Source: JAEMQF01 sp031396305 (GTDB taxonomy: Bacteria > Pseudomonadota > Gammaproteobacteria > Burkholderiales > Burkholderiaceae_C). Taken from it: a stretch of DNA of 16,021 nt. The notes beneath the pieces are model-generated. The model made no database searches. It was not told where the DNA came from and was given only the letters and a program-made list of their open reading frames with translations. This document shows, piece by piece, positions 7,202 through 14,153 of this stretch. The stretch covers positions 1-16,021 of the forward strand of contig JANNKM010000273.1 in assembly GCA_031396305.1 (NCBI GenBank), written 5' to 3'. How positions within the stretch are numbered: position 1 is the stretch's first letter; the number at the start of each line of letters is the position of its first letter. Position numbers and translations under genes: made by a program.

Positions 7202-8199
7202 GTCGTCGCGGCGCCCTGAGTCAGGGTCACGCCAGCCGCATGCGCCTGCGCATCGGCGTGATAGCTCGAGCGCACCATCGCACCGACGGCGGCATGCGAA
7301 AAGCCCATCGCCCTGGCCTGCACCTCGAACATCGCGAACGTGTCGGGATGCACATAGCGCTGTACCGGCAGGTGGTGCTGGCTGGGTGCGAGGTACTGGC
7401 CGAGCGTGAGCATGTCGATGCCGTGCTCGCGCATGTCGCGCATCGCCTGCAGGATTTCTTCGTCGGTTTCGCCCAGGCCCACCATCAGCCCGCTCTTCGT
7501 GGGCACGTTCGGCGCGAAGGCCTTGAAGCGCCGCAGAAGCTCCAGCGAAAATCCGTAGTCCGACCCCGGACGGGCCTGCTTGTACAGGCGTGGCACGGTC
7601 TCCAGGTTGTGGTTCATCACGTCGGGCGGCGCGGCTTGAAGGATCTCCAGCGCTCGGTCAAGCCTGCCACGAAAGTCAGGCGTCAGGATCTCGATCTTCG
7701 TGTGCGGCGACAACTCGCGGGTGCGGCGGATGCACTCGACGAAGTGCGCCGCCCCGCCGTCGCGCAGGTCATCGCGGTCCACGCTCGTGATGACGACGTA
7801 GGCGAGCTTCAGCGCCGCGATCGTCTTGGCGAGATTGCCGGGCTCGTCGACGTCCAGCGGGTCCGGTCGACCGTGGCCGACGTCGCAGAACGGGCAGCGC
7901 CGCGTGCACTTGTCGCCCATGATCATGAAGGTGGCCGTGCCCTTGCCGAAACACTCGCCAATGTTCGGACAAGACGCTTCTTCGCACACGGTGTGCAACC
8001 GGTGCTCGCGCAAAATCTGCTTGATCTCGTAGAAGCGGGTGCTGGGCGAGCCCGCCTTGACGCGAATCCAGGCCGGCTTCTTCAACGGTTCGGCGCTGAC
8101 CACCTTGATCGGAATGCGCGCGGTTTTTGCCTGCGCTTTTTGCTTGACGGTCGCGTCGTACGCGATCGCGGCATTGCTGCTCGGGGATTCAATCGACAT
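7198..8199 (-). CDS. lipA: Lipoyl synthase LipA
   Basis: A complete 333-residue radical-SAM enzyme that inserts two sulfurs into protein-bound octanoyl groups, making lipoyl cofactors of pyruvate/2-oxoglutarate dehydrogenases and the glycine cleavage system. Both iron–sulfur cluster motifs are visible: the auxiliary-cluster Cys at 72, 77 and 83 (CEEASCPNIGEC) and the radical-SAM CxxxCxxC at 98, 102 and 105 (CTRRCPFC). The C-terminal RSSYHAD supplies the Ser known to ligate the auxiliary cluster. Other signatures are VITSVDRDDL, DVMNHNLETVPRLY and SGLMVGLGET. Length is normal (about 320-340). The ATG at 8199 lies inside the end of lipB (11-base overlap), and the stop overlaps the next start as ATGA, so translational coupling is likely. 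It follows lipB, which supplies its octanoylated substrate. Confidence 0.98.
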   Translation of the reverse strand: MSIESPSSNAAIAYDATVKQKAQAKTARIPIKVVSAEPLKKPAWIRVKAGSPSTRFYEIKQILREHRLHTVCEEASCPNIGECFGKGTATFMIMGDKCTRRCPFCDVGHGRPDPLDVDEPGNLAKTIAALKLAYVVITSVDRDDLRDGGAAHFVECIRRTRELSPHTKIEILTPDFRGRLDRALEILQAAPPDVMNHNLETVPRLYKQARPGSDYGFSLELLRRFKAFAPNVPTKSGLMVGLGETDEEILQAMRDMREHGIDMLTLGQYLAPSQHHLPVQRYVHPDTFAMFEVQARAMGFSHAAVGAMVRSSYHADAQAHAAGVTLTQGAATT

Positions 8200-8899
8200 G
8201 GGGCCCTAGGTGATTCGCCAAGTGCGCGCCGAGCCGCACCGCGATGGTTCGCCAGTCGGCGTGCAGGCCCAGTGTAGCCAGATCGATCGTCTTCAGCCCG
8301 GCGTGGCCGCAGGGGTCGATCGCGAGAAAGGGTGACAGGTCCATCGCCACGTTGAGCGCCACGCCGTGATAAGTGCAGTGCCGGCTGACCTTGATTCCCA
8401 ATGCGGCAATCTTGGCCAGGCCGGCGAACGGCTGCGCGTTCGACCCGTGCAGCACGGCGTGGCCAAACGGATCCGCCCACCGAACGTAGATGCCCGGCGC
8501 GCCCGCCACCCGGTGGCCGGTGACGCCGAAGCCCTCGAGCGTCTTCAGCACGCAATGCTCGAGCCGGTAGACGAACTCCTTCACATAGATGTCCTGGCGT
8601 TTCAGGTCGATGAGCGGGTAGGCCACCACCTGGCCGGGCCCGTGATAGGTGACTTGCCCGCCGCGGTCGGTTCGGACCACGGGAATCGCTCCCGCGTCGT
8701 GCACATGCTGCGCGCGGCCAGCGATGCCTTGTGTGAAGACGGGGTCGTGCTCGCACAGCCACAGCTGGTCGGGCGTCGAGGGCTGGCGCGCCTGCGTGAA
8801 CTCGCGCATCGCCTCGAGCGTGGCCGCGTAGTCGACGCGACCCAGCAGTCTCGCTTCCAGACCGTCGCCTGCTGCCGGGCACGCCGCCGCCGCGCTCAC
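8189..8899 (-). CDS. lipB: Octanoyl-[acyl carrier protein]:protein N-octanoyltransferase LipB
   Basis: A 236-residue LipB, which moves octanoate from acyl carrier protein onto the lipoyl-domain lysine before LipA adds sulfur. Seen: RGGQVTYHGPGQVVAYP (79-95), the catalytic Lys in GIKVSRH (K170) and the catalytic Cys in IDPCGHAGL (C197), matching the Lys/Cys dyad of E. coli LipB. It is slightly longer than E. coli LipB (213), with a short N-terminal extension and a small insertion (about 148-160) before the catalytic Lys. The start is GTG at 8899, overlapping the ybeD stop as GTGA; its end overlaps lipA by 11 bases. This ybeD–lipB–lipA packing points to one transcript and coupled translation. 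Confidence 0.97.
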   Translation of the reverse strand: MSAAAACPAAGDGLEARLLGRVDYAATLEAMREFTQARQPSTPDQLWLCEHDPVFTQGIAGRAQHVHDAGAIPVVRTDRGGQVTYHGPGQVVAYPLIDLKRQDIYVKEFVYRLEHCVLKTLEGFGVTGHRVAGAPGIYVRWADPFGHAVLHGSNAQPFAGLAKIAALGIKVSRHCTYHGVALNVAMDLSPFLAIDPCGHAGLKTIDLATLGLHADWRTIAVRLGAHLANHLGPHVD

Positions 8900-9174
8900 A
8901 GCACGACCTTGACCATCGGGTGCGCCGTCAGGCTGAGGTACAAGGCGTCGAGCTGTTCGCGGCTGGTCGCCGTGACCGTGAGCGTGACGCCGAGGTACTT
9001 GCCGCCCTTGCTGGGCCGCGTCGTCACGGCCTGGGCGTCGAGCGCCGGGTCAAAGCGGCGCGCCACGTCGATCAGCGCCTGGACAAATCCATCGGCGTTC
9101 AGCCCCATCACCTTGATCGGAAAGGCCGACGGGTATTCAATCAACGACGCGATCAGCGACGGCGGCTCGGCCAC
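8896..9174 (-). CDS. ybeD: YbeD-like DUF493 family protein
   Basis: A 92-residue DUF493 (YbeD) protein, a small ferredoxin-like alpha/beta fold of uncertain role, found next to lipB in many proteobacteria including E. coli. Seen: the family opening LIEYPSAFPIKVMG (11-24), SKGGKYLGVTLTV (about 55-67) and the C-terminal LSLTAHPMVKVVL. The start codon is GTG at 9174, seven bases after the dat stop and with no obvious Shine-Dalgarno, so translation probably depends on coupling with dat. The stop overlaps the lipB GTG. Its fold resembles ACT-type regulatory domains, and a link to lipoate metabolism is inferred from gene order only. Confidence 0.93.
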   Translation of the reverse strand: MAEPPSLIASLIEYPSAFPIKVMGLNADGFVQALIDVARRFDPALDAQAVTTRPSKGGKYLGVTLTVTATSREQLDALYLSLTAHPMVKVVL

Positions 9175-9181
9175 GGCAGGG

Positions 9182-10081
9182 TCAAGTGGATTGCGCTACC
9201 TTGGCCGCCTGATAGGCCTGATACAGCTTTGCATACACCGGCCCGGGCTTGCCGCGCAGCGCGCCGTGCCCGACGGGGTGGCCGTCGAGCGTCGTCACCG
9301 GCAGCACTTCCTTGGTCGCCGAACTGATCAGCACTTCGTCGGCAGCCATCACCTCGGCTTCGGCAATCGGCCGCAGATTGAAGCCGATACCAGCGTCTTC
9401 ACAGAGTTCGCGGATCAGCTCGTAGCGGATCCCCTCCAGCACGTGCTCGCTCTTCGGCGGCCCGAGCACCGCGCCCTCGTGCACGACCCAGTCGTTGCTG
9501 CCCGACGCTTCGGTCATGAAACCGGCGCGAAACATGATCGTCTCCAACGCGCCGTGGTCGGCCGAGAGCTGGCGCGCCAGCACGTTGCCGAGCAGCGAAA
9601 TGCTCTTGATGTCGCCGCGCTCCCAGCGAAAGTCGCGCGCCGTGACGCACGCGACGCCGGCGTGGCGCTGCTCCTGGCTGGGCGGCTTCATCCTGCTCGT
9701 CATCATGAACACGGTGGGCGTGATGTCACTTGGCATCACATGGTCGCGCAGCGCGACGCCGCGCGTGACCTGGATGTAGACCACCTGGTCCAGCGCGGCG
9801 GTCTTGTCGCTCGATGCCTCGATGAATGCCCGCACCAGCTTGCGGCAACGCTGCAGCCACTGGGCGCTGTTATGCGGATTGGCAATGCGCAATTTTCCGA
9901 GGCTGCGGCTCAATCTCGCCATGTGCTCGTCAAAGCGGAACAGCTTGCCCGCGTACACCGGCACCACTTCGTAGACGCCGTCACCGAAGATGAATCCGCG
10001 ATCGAGCACCGACACCTTGGCGTCGCGCAGCGACACGTATTCGCCGTTCAGGTAACACAGAGTGTCGGGGATGGTTTGCAT
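9182..10081 (-). CDS. dat: PLP-dependent D-amino acid aminotransferase (class IV)
   Basis: A 299-residue fold-type IV aminotransferase, most like D-alanine aminotransferases, which interconvert D-alanine + 2-oxoglutarate and pyruvate + D-glutamate in the cytosol. Seen: FIFGDGVYEV (30-39), the PLP-binding Lys in DIKSISLLGNVLA (K159), the cofactor Glu in TEASGSN (E191) and ISSATKEVLPVT (252-263). The related branched-chain (IlvE) and aminodeoxychorismate lyase (PabC) enzymes share this fold; the RGVA(L)RDH segment and the location after dacA favour the D-amino acid type. The ATG at 10081 has GGAG about 5 bases upstream. Placement after a D-Ala-releasing carboxypeptidase fits D-alanine use, though DacA acts in the periplasm. 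It is seven bases upstream of ybeD. Confidence 0.9.
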   Translation of the reverse strand: MQTIPDTLCYLNGEYVSLRDAKVSVLDRGFIFGDGVYEVVPVYAGKLFRFDEHMARLSRSLGKLRIANPHNSAQWLQRCRKLVRAFIEASSDKTAALDQVVYIQVTRGVALRDHVMPSDITPTVFMMTSRMKPPSQEQRHAGVACVTARDFRWERGDIKSISLLGNVLARQLSADHGALETIMFRAGFMTEASGSNDWVVHEGAVLGPPKSEHVLEGIRYELIRELCEDAGIGFNLRPIAEAEVMAADEVLISSATKEVLPVTTLDGHPVGHGALRGKPGPVYAKLYQAYQAAKVAQST

Positions 10082-10145
10082 GGCGGCTCCGGGGGTTGCA
10101 ATGCAGCGCGGGTGAACCCATTAGACCCGAGTCGCGCGCTCGGCG

Positions 10146-11330
10146 TCAGCGCATCCACAAGCGAATCGTGTCCCAGGCGCGGGCGAACAGGCCGGCCGCT
10201 TCCACCGGCTCGAGCATCACCAGCGGCACGTCGACGACCGCCGCGCCGCCGGGCGTGGAGACCTTGATCGTGCCCACGCGCTGGCCGAGGGTCAGCGGTG
10301 CGACCAGCGGGTCTTGGCGCTCGATGTGCGTTTTCAGCTTACCGCCGTCACCCTTGGGAATCGTGACGAACAGGCCGCCGTCCGGCCCGACCTTGGCGGT
10401 CTTGGACTTGCCTTTCCAGAATTCCGGCGTCGCCAGCGCCTGGGCGTCGTCGAACAGGCGCACCGTGTCGAAGGCCTGGAATCCCCAGTTCAGCAACTTC
10501 TGGCTTTCTCCAGCGCGCGCCTCCATCGACGTCGTGTTCAACACCACGCTCAGCAAGCGGCGTTTGCCGGGTGCCGTGCCGGCCGCGCCGAGGTTGGGAA
10601 ATTCGCGAACCGCGCTGGCGATCAGGCAGTACCCTGCCGCGGCGGTGAAGCCGGTTTTCATGCCATCCACGCTGGGGTCGCGGGTCAACAGCAGGTTGCG
10701 GTTCGGCTGCGCGATGTTGTTGTACTTGTAGGATGGAATCGAGTAGTAGGTATAGAAATCCGGAAAGTCGCGAATGATGCGCGCGGCGATCGCCGCCAGA
10801 TCGCGCGCCGTGCTGCTATGGCCGGCTTCGCCCAATCCCGTCACGTTCTTGAAATGGGTGTTCTTCAAACCCCAGGCCGCGGCCTGGGCGTTCATCATCG
10901 ACACGAACTGCTCCAGCGTACCGGCCACGCCTTCGGCGAGCGCGACAGAGGCGTCGTTGCCCGACTGCACGATCATGCCGCGCAGCAACTCGTCGACCTT
11001 GGGTGTCATCGTCGTGTCGATGAACATCAGCGAGCCGCCGCCGCGGCGCTCGGCCCAGGCGCGCAGCGACACTGGAAGGGTCTGCTCCAGGCTGAGTCGC
11101 TTGTCGCGGATCGCGCTGAACACGATGTACGCCGTCATGAGCTTGGTCAGCGACGCCGGGTCGGCCGAAGCATCCGCCTCGCGCTGCGCGAGCACTTTGT
11201 CGCTCGTCAGGTCGACGACGAGGTAGTTCTTTGCGGCCACGTCGGGCGGCTGCGGTGCTTGCCCGACCGCGGCGCTGGACACGACCAAGGACAAGACGGC
11301 GGCAATGACAATGGCAAAGTTGGGTTTCAT
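10146..11330 (-). CDS. dacA: D-alanyl-D-alanine carboxypeptidase (penicillin-binding protein 5/6 family)
   Basis: A 394-residue low-molecular-mass PBP that removes the terminal D-Ala from peptidoglycan pentapeptides in the periplasm. All three serine-peptidase motifs are present: SxxK as SLTK (60-63), SxN as SGN (123-125) and KTG (225-227). The first 25 residues form a signal peptide likely cleaved after VGQA. After the catalytic domain comes the beta-rich PBP5 C-terminal domain (about 300-370) and a final amphipathic helix (EAAGLFARAWDTIRLWMR) of the kind that anchors PBP5 to the outer face of the inner membrane. Length is close to E. coli DacA (403). Its ATG overlaps the hydrolase stop as ATGA; a 64-base gap separates it from dat. 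dacA–ybeD–lipB order is conserved widely, here with dat inserted. Confidence 0.96.
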   Translation of the reverse strand: MKPNFAIVIAAVLSLVVSSAAVGQAPQPPDVAAKNYLVVDLTSDKVLAQREADASADPASLTKLMTAYIVFSAIRDKRLSLEQTLPVSLRAWAERRGGGSLMFIDTTMTPKVDELLRGMIVQSGNDASVALAEGVAGTLEQFVSMMNAQAAAWGLKNTHFKNVTGLGEAGHSSTARDLAAIAARIIRDFPDFYTYYSIPSYKYNNIAQPNRNLLLTRDPSVDGMKTGFTAAAGYCLIASAVREFPNLGAAGTAPGKRRLLSVVLNTTSMEARAGESQKLLNWGFQAFDTVRLFDDAQALATPEFWKGKSKTAKVGPDGGLFVTIPKGDGGKLKTHIERQDPLVAPLTLGQRVGTIKVSTPGGAAVVDVPLVMLEPVEAAGLFARAWDTIRLWMR

Positions 11331-11947
11331 CGGGTGGGCCGAAGTTGCTGCAGCAAGACGCTCTTGAGCAGCGAGATTTGTCCGTGGAAAAAATGCCCCA
11401 CGCCTGGGAACACGATGACCGGCAGCGACTGCGGGCGTGCCCAGTCCAGCGTCGCTGCCAGCGGCACGACGTCATCGATTTCGCCGTGAATCACGACCGT
11501 GTCCGCAGGCACTGCCGGCAGGGTCTGCTGTTGCGTCGATGCGCCGACGAGCACGAGGCGCGTTGCTTTCGCGTGCGCGTCGAGCCGGTGCGCCGCGCTC
11601 GCTGCGACATAGGCTCCGAAGGAAAACCCCGCGAGCATCAACGGCAGCGCCGGGTCCCGCAAGGCGGCGATCACGGCCAAGGCGTCGTCGATCTCGCCGA
11701 TGCCTTCGTCCCACCGCCCTTGCGACGCGCCGACGCCGCGAAAGTTGAAGCGAACGCAGCGCCAGCCCAGCGCTACAAAGACACGCGCCAGTGTCTGCGC
11801 GACCTTGTTGTCCAGCGTTCCGCCATGCACCGGGTGCGGATGGCAGACGACGGCTGTGCCCAGCGGCGCAGCGTCGGGCGCGTCAATCGCGCATTCGATA
11901 TCGCCGGCCGGGCCTGCAACGGATTGGCGCGTGGTTCGTGGATTCAT
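11327..11947 (-). CDS. Alpha/beta hydrolase (COG2945-like)
   Basis: A 206-residue cytosolic alpha/beta hydrolase of the small dienelactone-hydrolase-like type often annotated as a predicted esterase. Seen: CHPHPVHGGTLDNKVAQTL (35-53, oxyanion-side HPHP motif typical of this group), RFNFRGVGASQG (66-77), the nucleophile elbow GFSFG (S109), HGEIDDVVP (154-162, acidic residue of the triad) and GVGHFFHG (His185). The triad is thus complete, so the enzyme should be active, probably on a small ester or thioester. The physiological substrate is unknown. The ATG at 11947 has GAGGA almost abutting it. The gene begins 15 bases after the ferredoxin stop and overlaps dacA by four bases. Confidence 0.88.
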   Translation of the reverse strand: MNPRTTRQSVAGPAGDIECAIDAPDAAPLGTAVVCHPHPVHGGTLDNKVAQTLARVFVALGWRCVRFNFRGVGASQGRWDEGIGEIDDALAVIAALRDPALPLMLAGFSFGAYVAASAAHRLDAHAKATRLVLVGASTQQQTLPAVPADTVVIHGEIDDVVPLAATLDWARPQSLPVIVFPGVGHFFHGQISLLKSVLLQQLRPTR

Positions 11948-11962
11948 TCCTCGGGCAAGGCC

Positions 11963-12289
11963 TCAGCGCCCCACGTTGGCGGGCAACACCAAGCGCTCCA
12001 CGACCCGGCCGTTCTTCAGGTGCGAGTCGACGATCTCATCGATGTCGTGCTGGTCGACATAGGTGTACCAAACCGCCTCCGGGTAGACCACGGCGACAGG
12101 CCCGCCGGCGCAGCGGTCCAGACAACCCGCCTTGTTCACACGCACGCCGCCCGGACCGTTCAGCCGTTCGGCCTTCACGCGTTGTTTGCAGTGATCGAAG
12201 CTCGCCTGCGCCTGGTGCTGGGAACAGCACGCCTCGCCGTTGTCACGCTGATTCAGGCAAAAGAAGATGTGACGCTCGTAGTAGCTCAT
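11963..12289 (-). CDS. 2Fe-2S thioredoxin-like ferredoxin
   Basis: A 108-residue protein of the (2Fe-2S) thioredoxin-like ferredoxin family (Azotobacter FdI/Shethna-type, NuoE-related fold), a small soluble electron carrier. Seen: the start segment YYERHIFFCLNQR, C11 followed by the CC pair at 21-22, and the second ligand pair in GCLDRCAGGP (C56, C60), then VAVVYPEAVWYTYV typical of the family. C34 is an additional Cys. The frame is open upstream, but the ATG at 12289 overlaps the VanZ-like stop as ATGA and opens the conserved domain. No reductase gene is next to it. Its electron partner is unknown; LipA farther down the same block is one conceivable recipient, but that is speculation. Confidence 0.9.
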   Translation of the reverse strand: MSYYERHIFFCLNQRDNGEACCSQHQAQASFDHCKQRVKAERLNGPGGVRVNKAGCLDRCAGGPVAVVYPEAVWYTYVDQHDIDEIVDSHLKNGRVVERLVLPANVGR

Positions 12290-13449
12290 CGCGTGGATTC
12301 TAGGGGTGGCACGCTCGTCGTCGCGCCAGATGCCTCGGGCTCGTGCGCGCGCGCCGAGCGCAGCAACAAATAGCCCAAGGCCACAAAGGGCCAAAACCAC
12401 CCGACCCACTGCGCGGCGCCGTGGAAGCGAATAAAGTCGCCCTGCTCCCAGGCCTGCAGGCTTTGCGCGAAGTAGGGGTCGGCCGGCGCCTGCGCAACAC
12501 TCACGACCAGCGCCGTCAGGCCGATCAAGCCGACCGCCACGCAAGTGCGCGCCGCGAGCCGGCTGGCCAGCACAGCGAACACGGTGCCACCCAGCAGGCC
12601 GAGCCAGAACACGTCGGTCAACCAGGCAAGCGCGTGCTGGGGCCCGAAGTTGAGTGCCGTGGACAGCGTGGTCGCGGCGATCCCCAGACCGGCCAGCACC
12701 GGCACCAGGATCAGGCGGCGCCATCCCGCGTGCGTGATCGTGAAGGCGAGCAGGCAGGGGGCGAGCAGGCCCAGGGCCACCGTCGAGATTTCGGCCGGCG
12801 CCGACAGCGGCAGGAAGTCTTGTGCGGTCCAGATCGGCGCGGTGAACCAGTCTTCGATCGGCGTGCCTTCGAAGCCTTCCGCGAACAGATCATGCAAGCG
12901 CGGCAGGATGCGACCCACGCCCAGCGCCACCGGCGTGGGAATCAACAAGCCCAGCGGCCAGGTCACGAGCAGGGCCAGGCCCCCCGCGCTGTGCGGGATG
13001 AACCAGCGGTCGCGCAGCTGCTGCCAGCGCTCCACCCAGCCCAGCCGATGCACCGCCAACGCCAACATGATGCCGAGCCCGGCACCGATGGCGTTCAACG
13101 CCAGGTCGACGTTTGACGCCACACGCCGCGGCAGGAAGTTTTGCGTGACCTCCATGCACAACGACAGCATGAAAGCCATCAGCCACGCATTGCGGATGCA
13201 CTTGCGCGGCGGCACGCCGCTGCGCACCAGCGCGCCGAAGAGCACCGCCCCGAGCGGCATGTAGCCCAAGACGTTGACACTGACGTCAAAACCGGTCCAC
13301 CAGCGGGTCGGAGGCAAGACCAGAAATGCGAAGGGGTTGGCGTTCAAGGCACGCCAGTCGTCGAACGGATACAGACTGGCGTAGACGACCAGCGCCGCGA
13401 AGATCGCCGCCAGCGGGGCGGCGGAGCTGTGATGCCGGGGCCGGCTCAT
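12286..13449 (-). CDS. VanZ-like family membrane protein
   Basis: A 387-residue integral membrane protein with an N-terminal VanZ-like domain. Seen: SLYPFDDW (25-32), DVSVNVLGYMPLG (55-67) and EVTQNFLPRRVASNVDLALN (100-119), all characteristic of the VanZ fold, whose conserved polar residues sit in the first helices. Several more hydrophobic helices follow up to about residue 365, so this is the long form of the family with an extra C-terminal membrane region. VanZ was named from teicoplanin resistance in enterococci, but the biochemical role is unknown and most homologues have nothing to do with resistance. It starts 25 bases after hemJ, and its stop overlaps the ferredoxin ATG. Confidence 0.87.
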   Translation of the reverse strand: MSRPRHHSSAAPLAAIFAALVVYASLYPFDDWRALNANPFAFLVLPPTRWWTGFDVSVNVLGYMPLGAVLFGALVRSGVPPRKCIRNAWLMAFMLSLCMEVTQNFLPRRVASNVDLALNAIGAGLGIMLALAVHRLGWVERWQQLRDRWFIPHSAGGLALLVTWPLGLLIPTPVALGVGRILPRLHDLFAEGFEGTPIEDWFTAPIWTAQDFLPLSAPAEISTVALGLLAPCLLAFTITHAGWRRLILVPVLAGLGIAATTLSTALNFGPQHALAWLTDVFWLGLLGGTVFAVLASRLAARTCVAVGLIGLTALVVSVAQAPADPYFAQSLQAWEQGDFIRFHGAAQWVGWFWPFVALGYLLLRSARAHEPEASGATTSVPPLESTR

Positions 13450-13474
13450 GCGTTGCGCCTGCCCGGAACAGGCC

Positions 13475-13897
13475 CTAGAACGGCCTGACGACCGCCAGCA
13501 CGACGATGGCAGCGAAGATCAGCACCGAAGCCTCGTTGAAGACCCTGAACCAGCGTTCGCTGCGCCGATTGGCGAGTTGCTCGAAGCCTCGCAACAGCGA
13601 GCGGCACATGTGGTGGTAGCCGATCGCCGCGACCACGAACACCAGCTTCACGTGCAGCCAGCCGCCCACATAGCCCGAGAAGTTGCTCAGCCAGAGCCAC
13701 AGCCCCAAGGCCACCGCAACGACCATGAGCCCGCTGGAAAACCGGTAGAGCTTGCGCGCCATCAGCAGCAGGCGTTCACGTTCAGCGTGGCTGTCGGCCG
13801 GCACCGTCGCTAGATTGACGAACAGCCGCGGCAGGTAGAACAGGCCGGCAAACCAACTGGCGACGAAGACGATATGAAAGGCCTTGACCCACAGCAT
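13475..13897 (-). CDS. hemJ: HemJ-type protoporphyrinogen IX oxidase / CopD-like membrane protein
   Basis: A 140-residue, four-helix membrane protein of the HemJ (UPF0093) family, which oxidises protoporphyrinogen IX to protoporphyrin IX, the penultimate haem step, in bacteria lacking HemG or HemY. Seen: LWVKAFHIVFVASWFAGLFYLPRLFV-type opening (conserved His8 and Arg24 region) and LHVKLV (Lys84), corresponding to the essential His and Lys described for the family. Annotation pipelines often call this CopD. The frame is open upstream, but MLWVKAFH is the usual start. There is no Shine-Dalgarno before this ATG, and CATAAT lies six bases upstream (13904-13909), raising the possibility of a leaderless message. 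It is divergent from hemB, reinforcing the haem assignment, and leads the long minus-strand gene block. Confidence 0.88.
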   Translation of the reverse strand: MLWVKAFHIVFVASWFAGLFYLPRLFVNLATVPADSHAERERLLLMARKLYRFSSGLMVVAVALGLWLWLSNFSGYVGGWLHVKLVFVVAAIGYHHMCRSLLRGFEQLANRRSERWFRVFNEASVLIFAAIVVLAVVRPF

Positions 13898-13903
13898 CGG
13901 GGA

Positions 13904-13909
13904 ATTATG
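13904..13909 (-). promoter_or_regulatory. Possible -10 element placing the hemJ transcript start at its ATG
   Basis: CATAAT on the minus strand (5/6 to TATAAT) ends six bases before the hemJ ATG, so a transcript would begin at or next to the A of ATG. No good -35 was found at 16-18 bases. Consistent with the missing Shine-Dalgarno, but unproven. Confidence 0.25.
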
Positions 13910-13918
13910 GGTGAGCGC

Positions 13919-13952
13919 AAAAGAAAAGCCCTGACCGCAGGGCCAGGGCTTT
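13919..13952 (-). terminator. Rho-independent terminator upstream of hemJ
   Basis: On the minus strand, AAAGCCCTG and CAGGGCTTT form a perfect 9-bp stem (13952-13944 and 13933-13925) around a 10-base loop, followed by TCTTTT. The T-run exists only in this direction, so it ends transcripts entering from the right, before hemJ. Confidence 0.75.
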
Positions 13953-14034
13953 GAAAGCCTTAACGCTGTCATCACGGTAAGGCGCCTGCTCAGGGAGGAA
14001 AAGCAGGGAATGACCACCTTGCGGCTATCATTCA
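13919..14034 (-). ncRNA. Putative structured small RNA or hemJ leader (four tandem hairpins with terminator)
   Basis: The RNA would start near 14034 and end in the T-rich tail near 13919, about 116 nt. Reading the minus strand: hairpin 1 at 14033-14008 (GAATGA…TCATTC, inner GCC-GCAA-GGT with a GNRA loop); hairpin 2 at 14007-13985 (CCTGCT…AGCAGG, loop TTTCCTCCCTG, complementary to Shine-Dalgarno-like sequence); hairpin 3 at 13983-13957 (GCCTTACCG…CGTTAAGGC, one mismatch, 9-nt loop); hairpin 4 at 13952-13925, a terminator. Hairpins 1 and 2 abut and the others are separated by one to four bases, so nearly every base is structured. A promoter sits at the right distance upstream. No convincing reading frame fits. 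It is either a trans-acting sRNA or an attenuator for hemJ, whose ATG is 27 bases past the last stem. I do not recognise the family. Confidence 0.62.
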
Positions 14035-14040
14035 AAAGCG

Positions 14041-14068
14041 ACTTTAGCAGATGAAACGCGTATTTCAA
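14041..14068 (-). promoter_or_regulatory. Sigma70-like promoter for the putative small RNA
   Basis: Minus-strand TTGAAA (14063-14068) and TAAAGT (14041-14046) are separated by 16 bases: 5/6 and 4/6 to consensus. The predicted start about seven bases on (14034) falls exactly at the base of the first hairpin. Confidence 0.5.
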
Positions 14069-14153
14069 TCTGTTTCAGGCCCGGACAAACGCCTAGGCGC
14101 CGGTCGGGCTCTGGGTCGGGCCACACCCTCAGTCTTGCTGCGAGTTCGATGTC

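Noticed and set aside
8366..10267. 633-codon plus-strand open frame
   Set aside because: It lies antisense to lipB, ybeD and dat, all with intact catalytic motifs, and has no family features.
12286..13449. VanZ-like gene as a glycopeptide resistance determinant
   Set aside because: No other van genes are present, the host appears Gram-negative, and most VanZ-like proteins have no link to resistance.
13898..14068. N-terminal extension of hemJ through the upstream region
   Set aside because: The frame is open, but the extension would be encoded by the hairpin cluster and terminator, and HemJ proteins normally begin at MLWVKAFH.
14090..14099. Perfect 10-bp palindrome CGCCTAGGCG upstream of hemB as an operator
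   Set aside because: Too short and GC-rich to support a site without conservation data.
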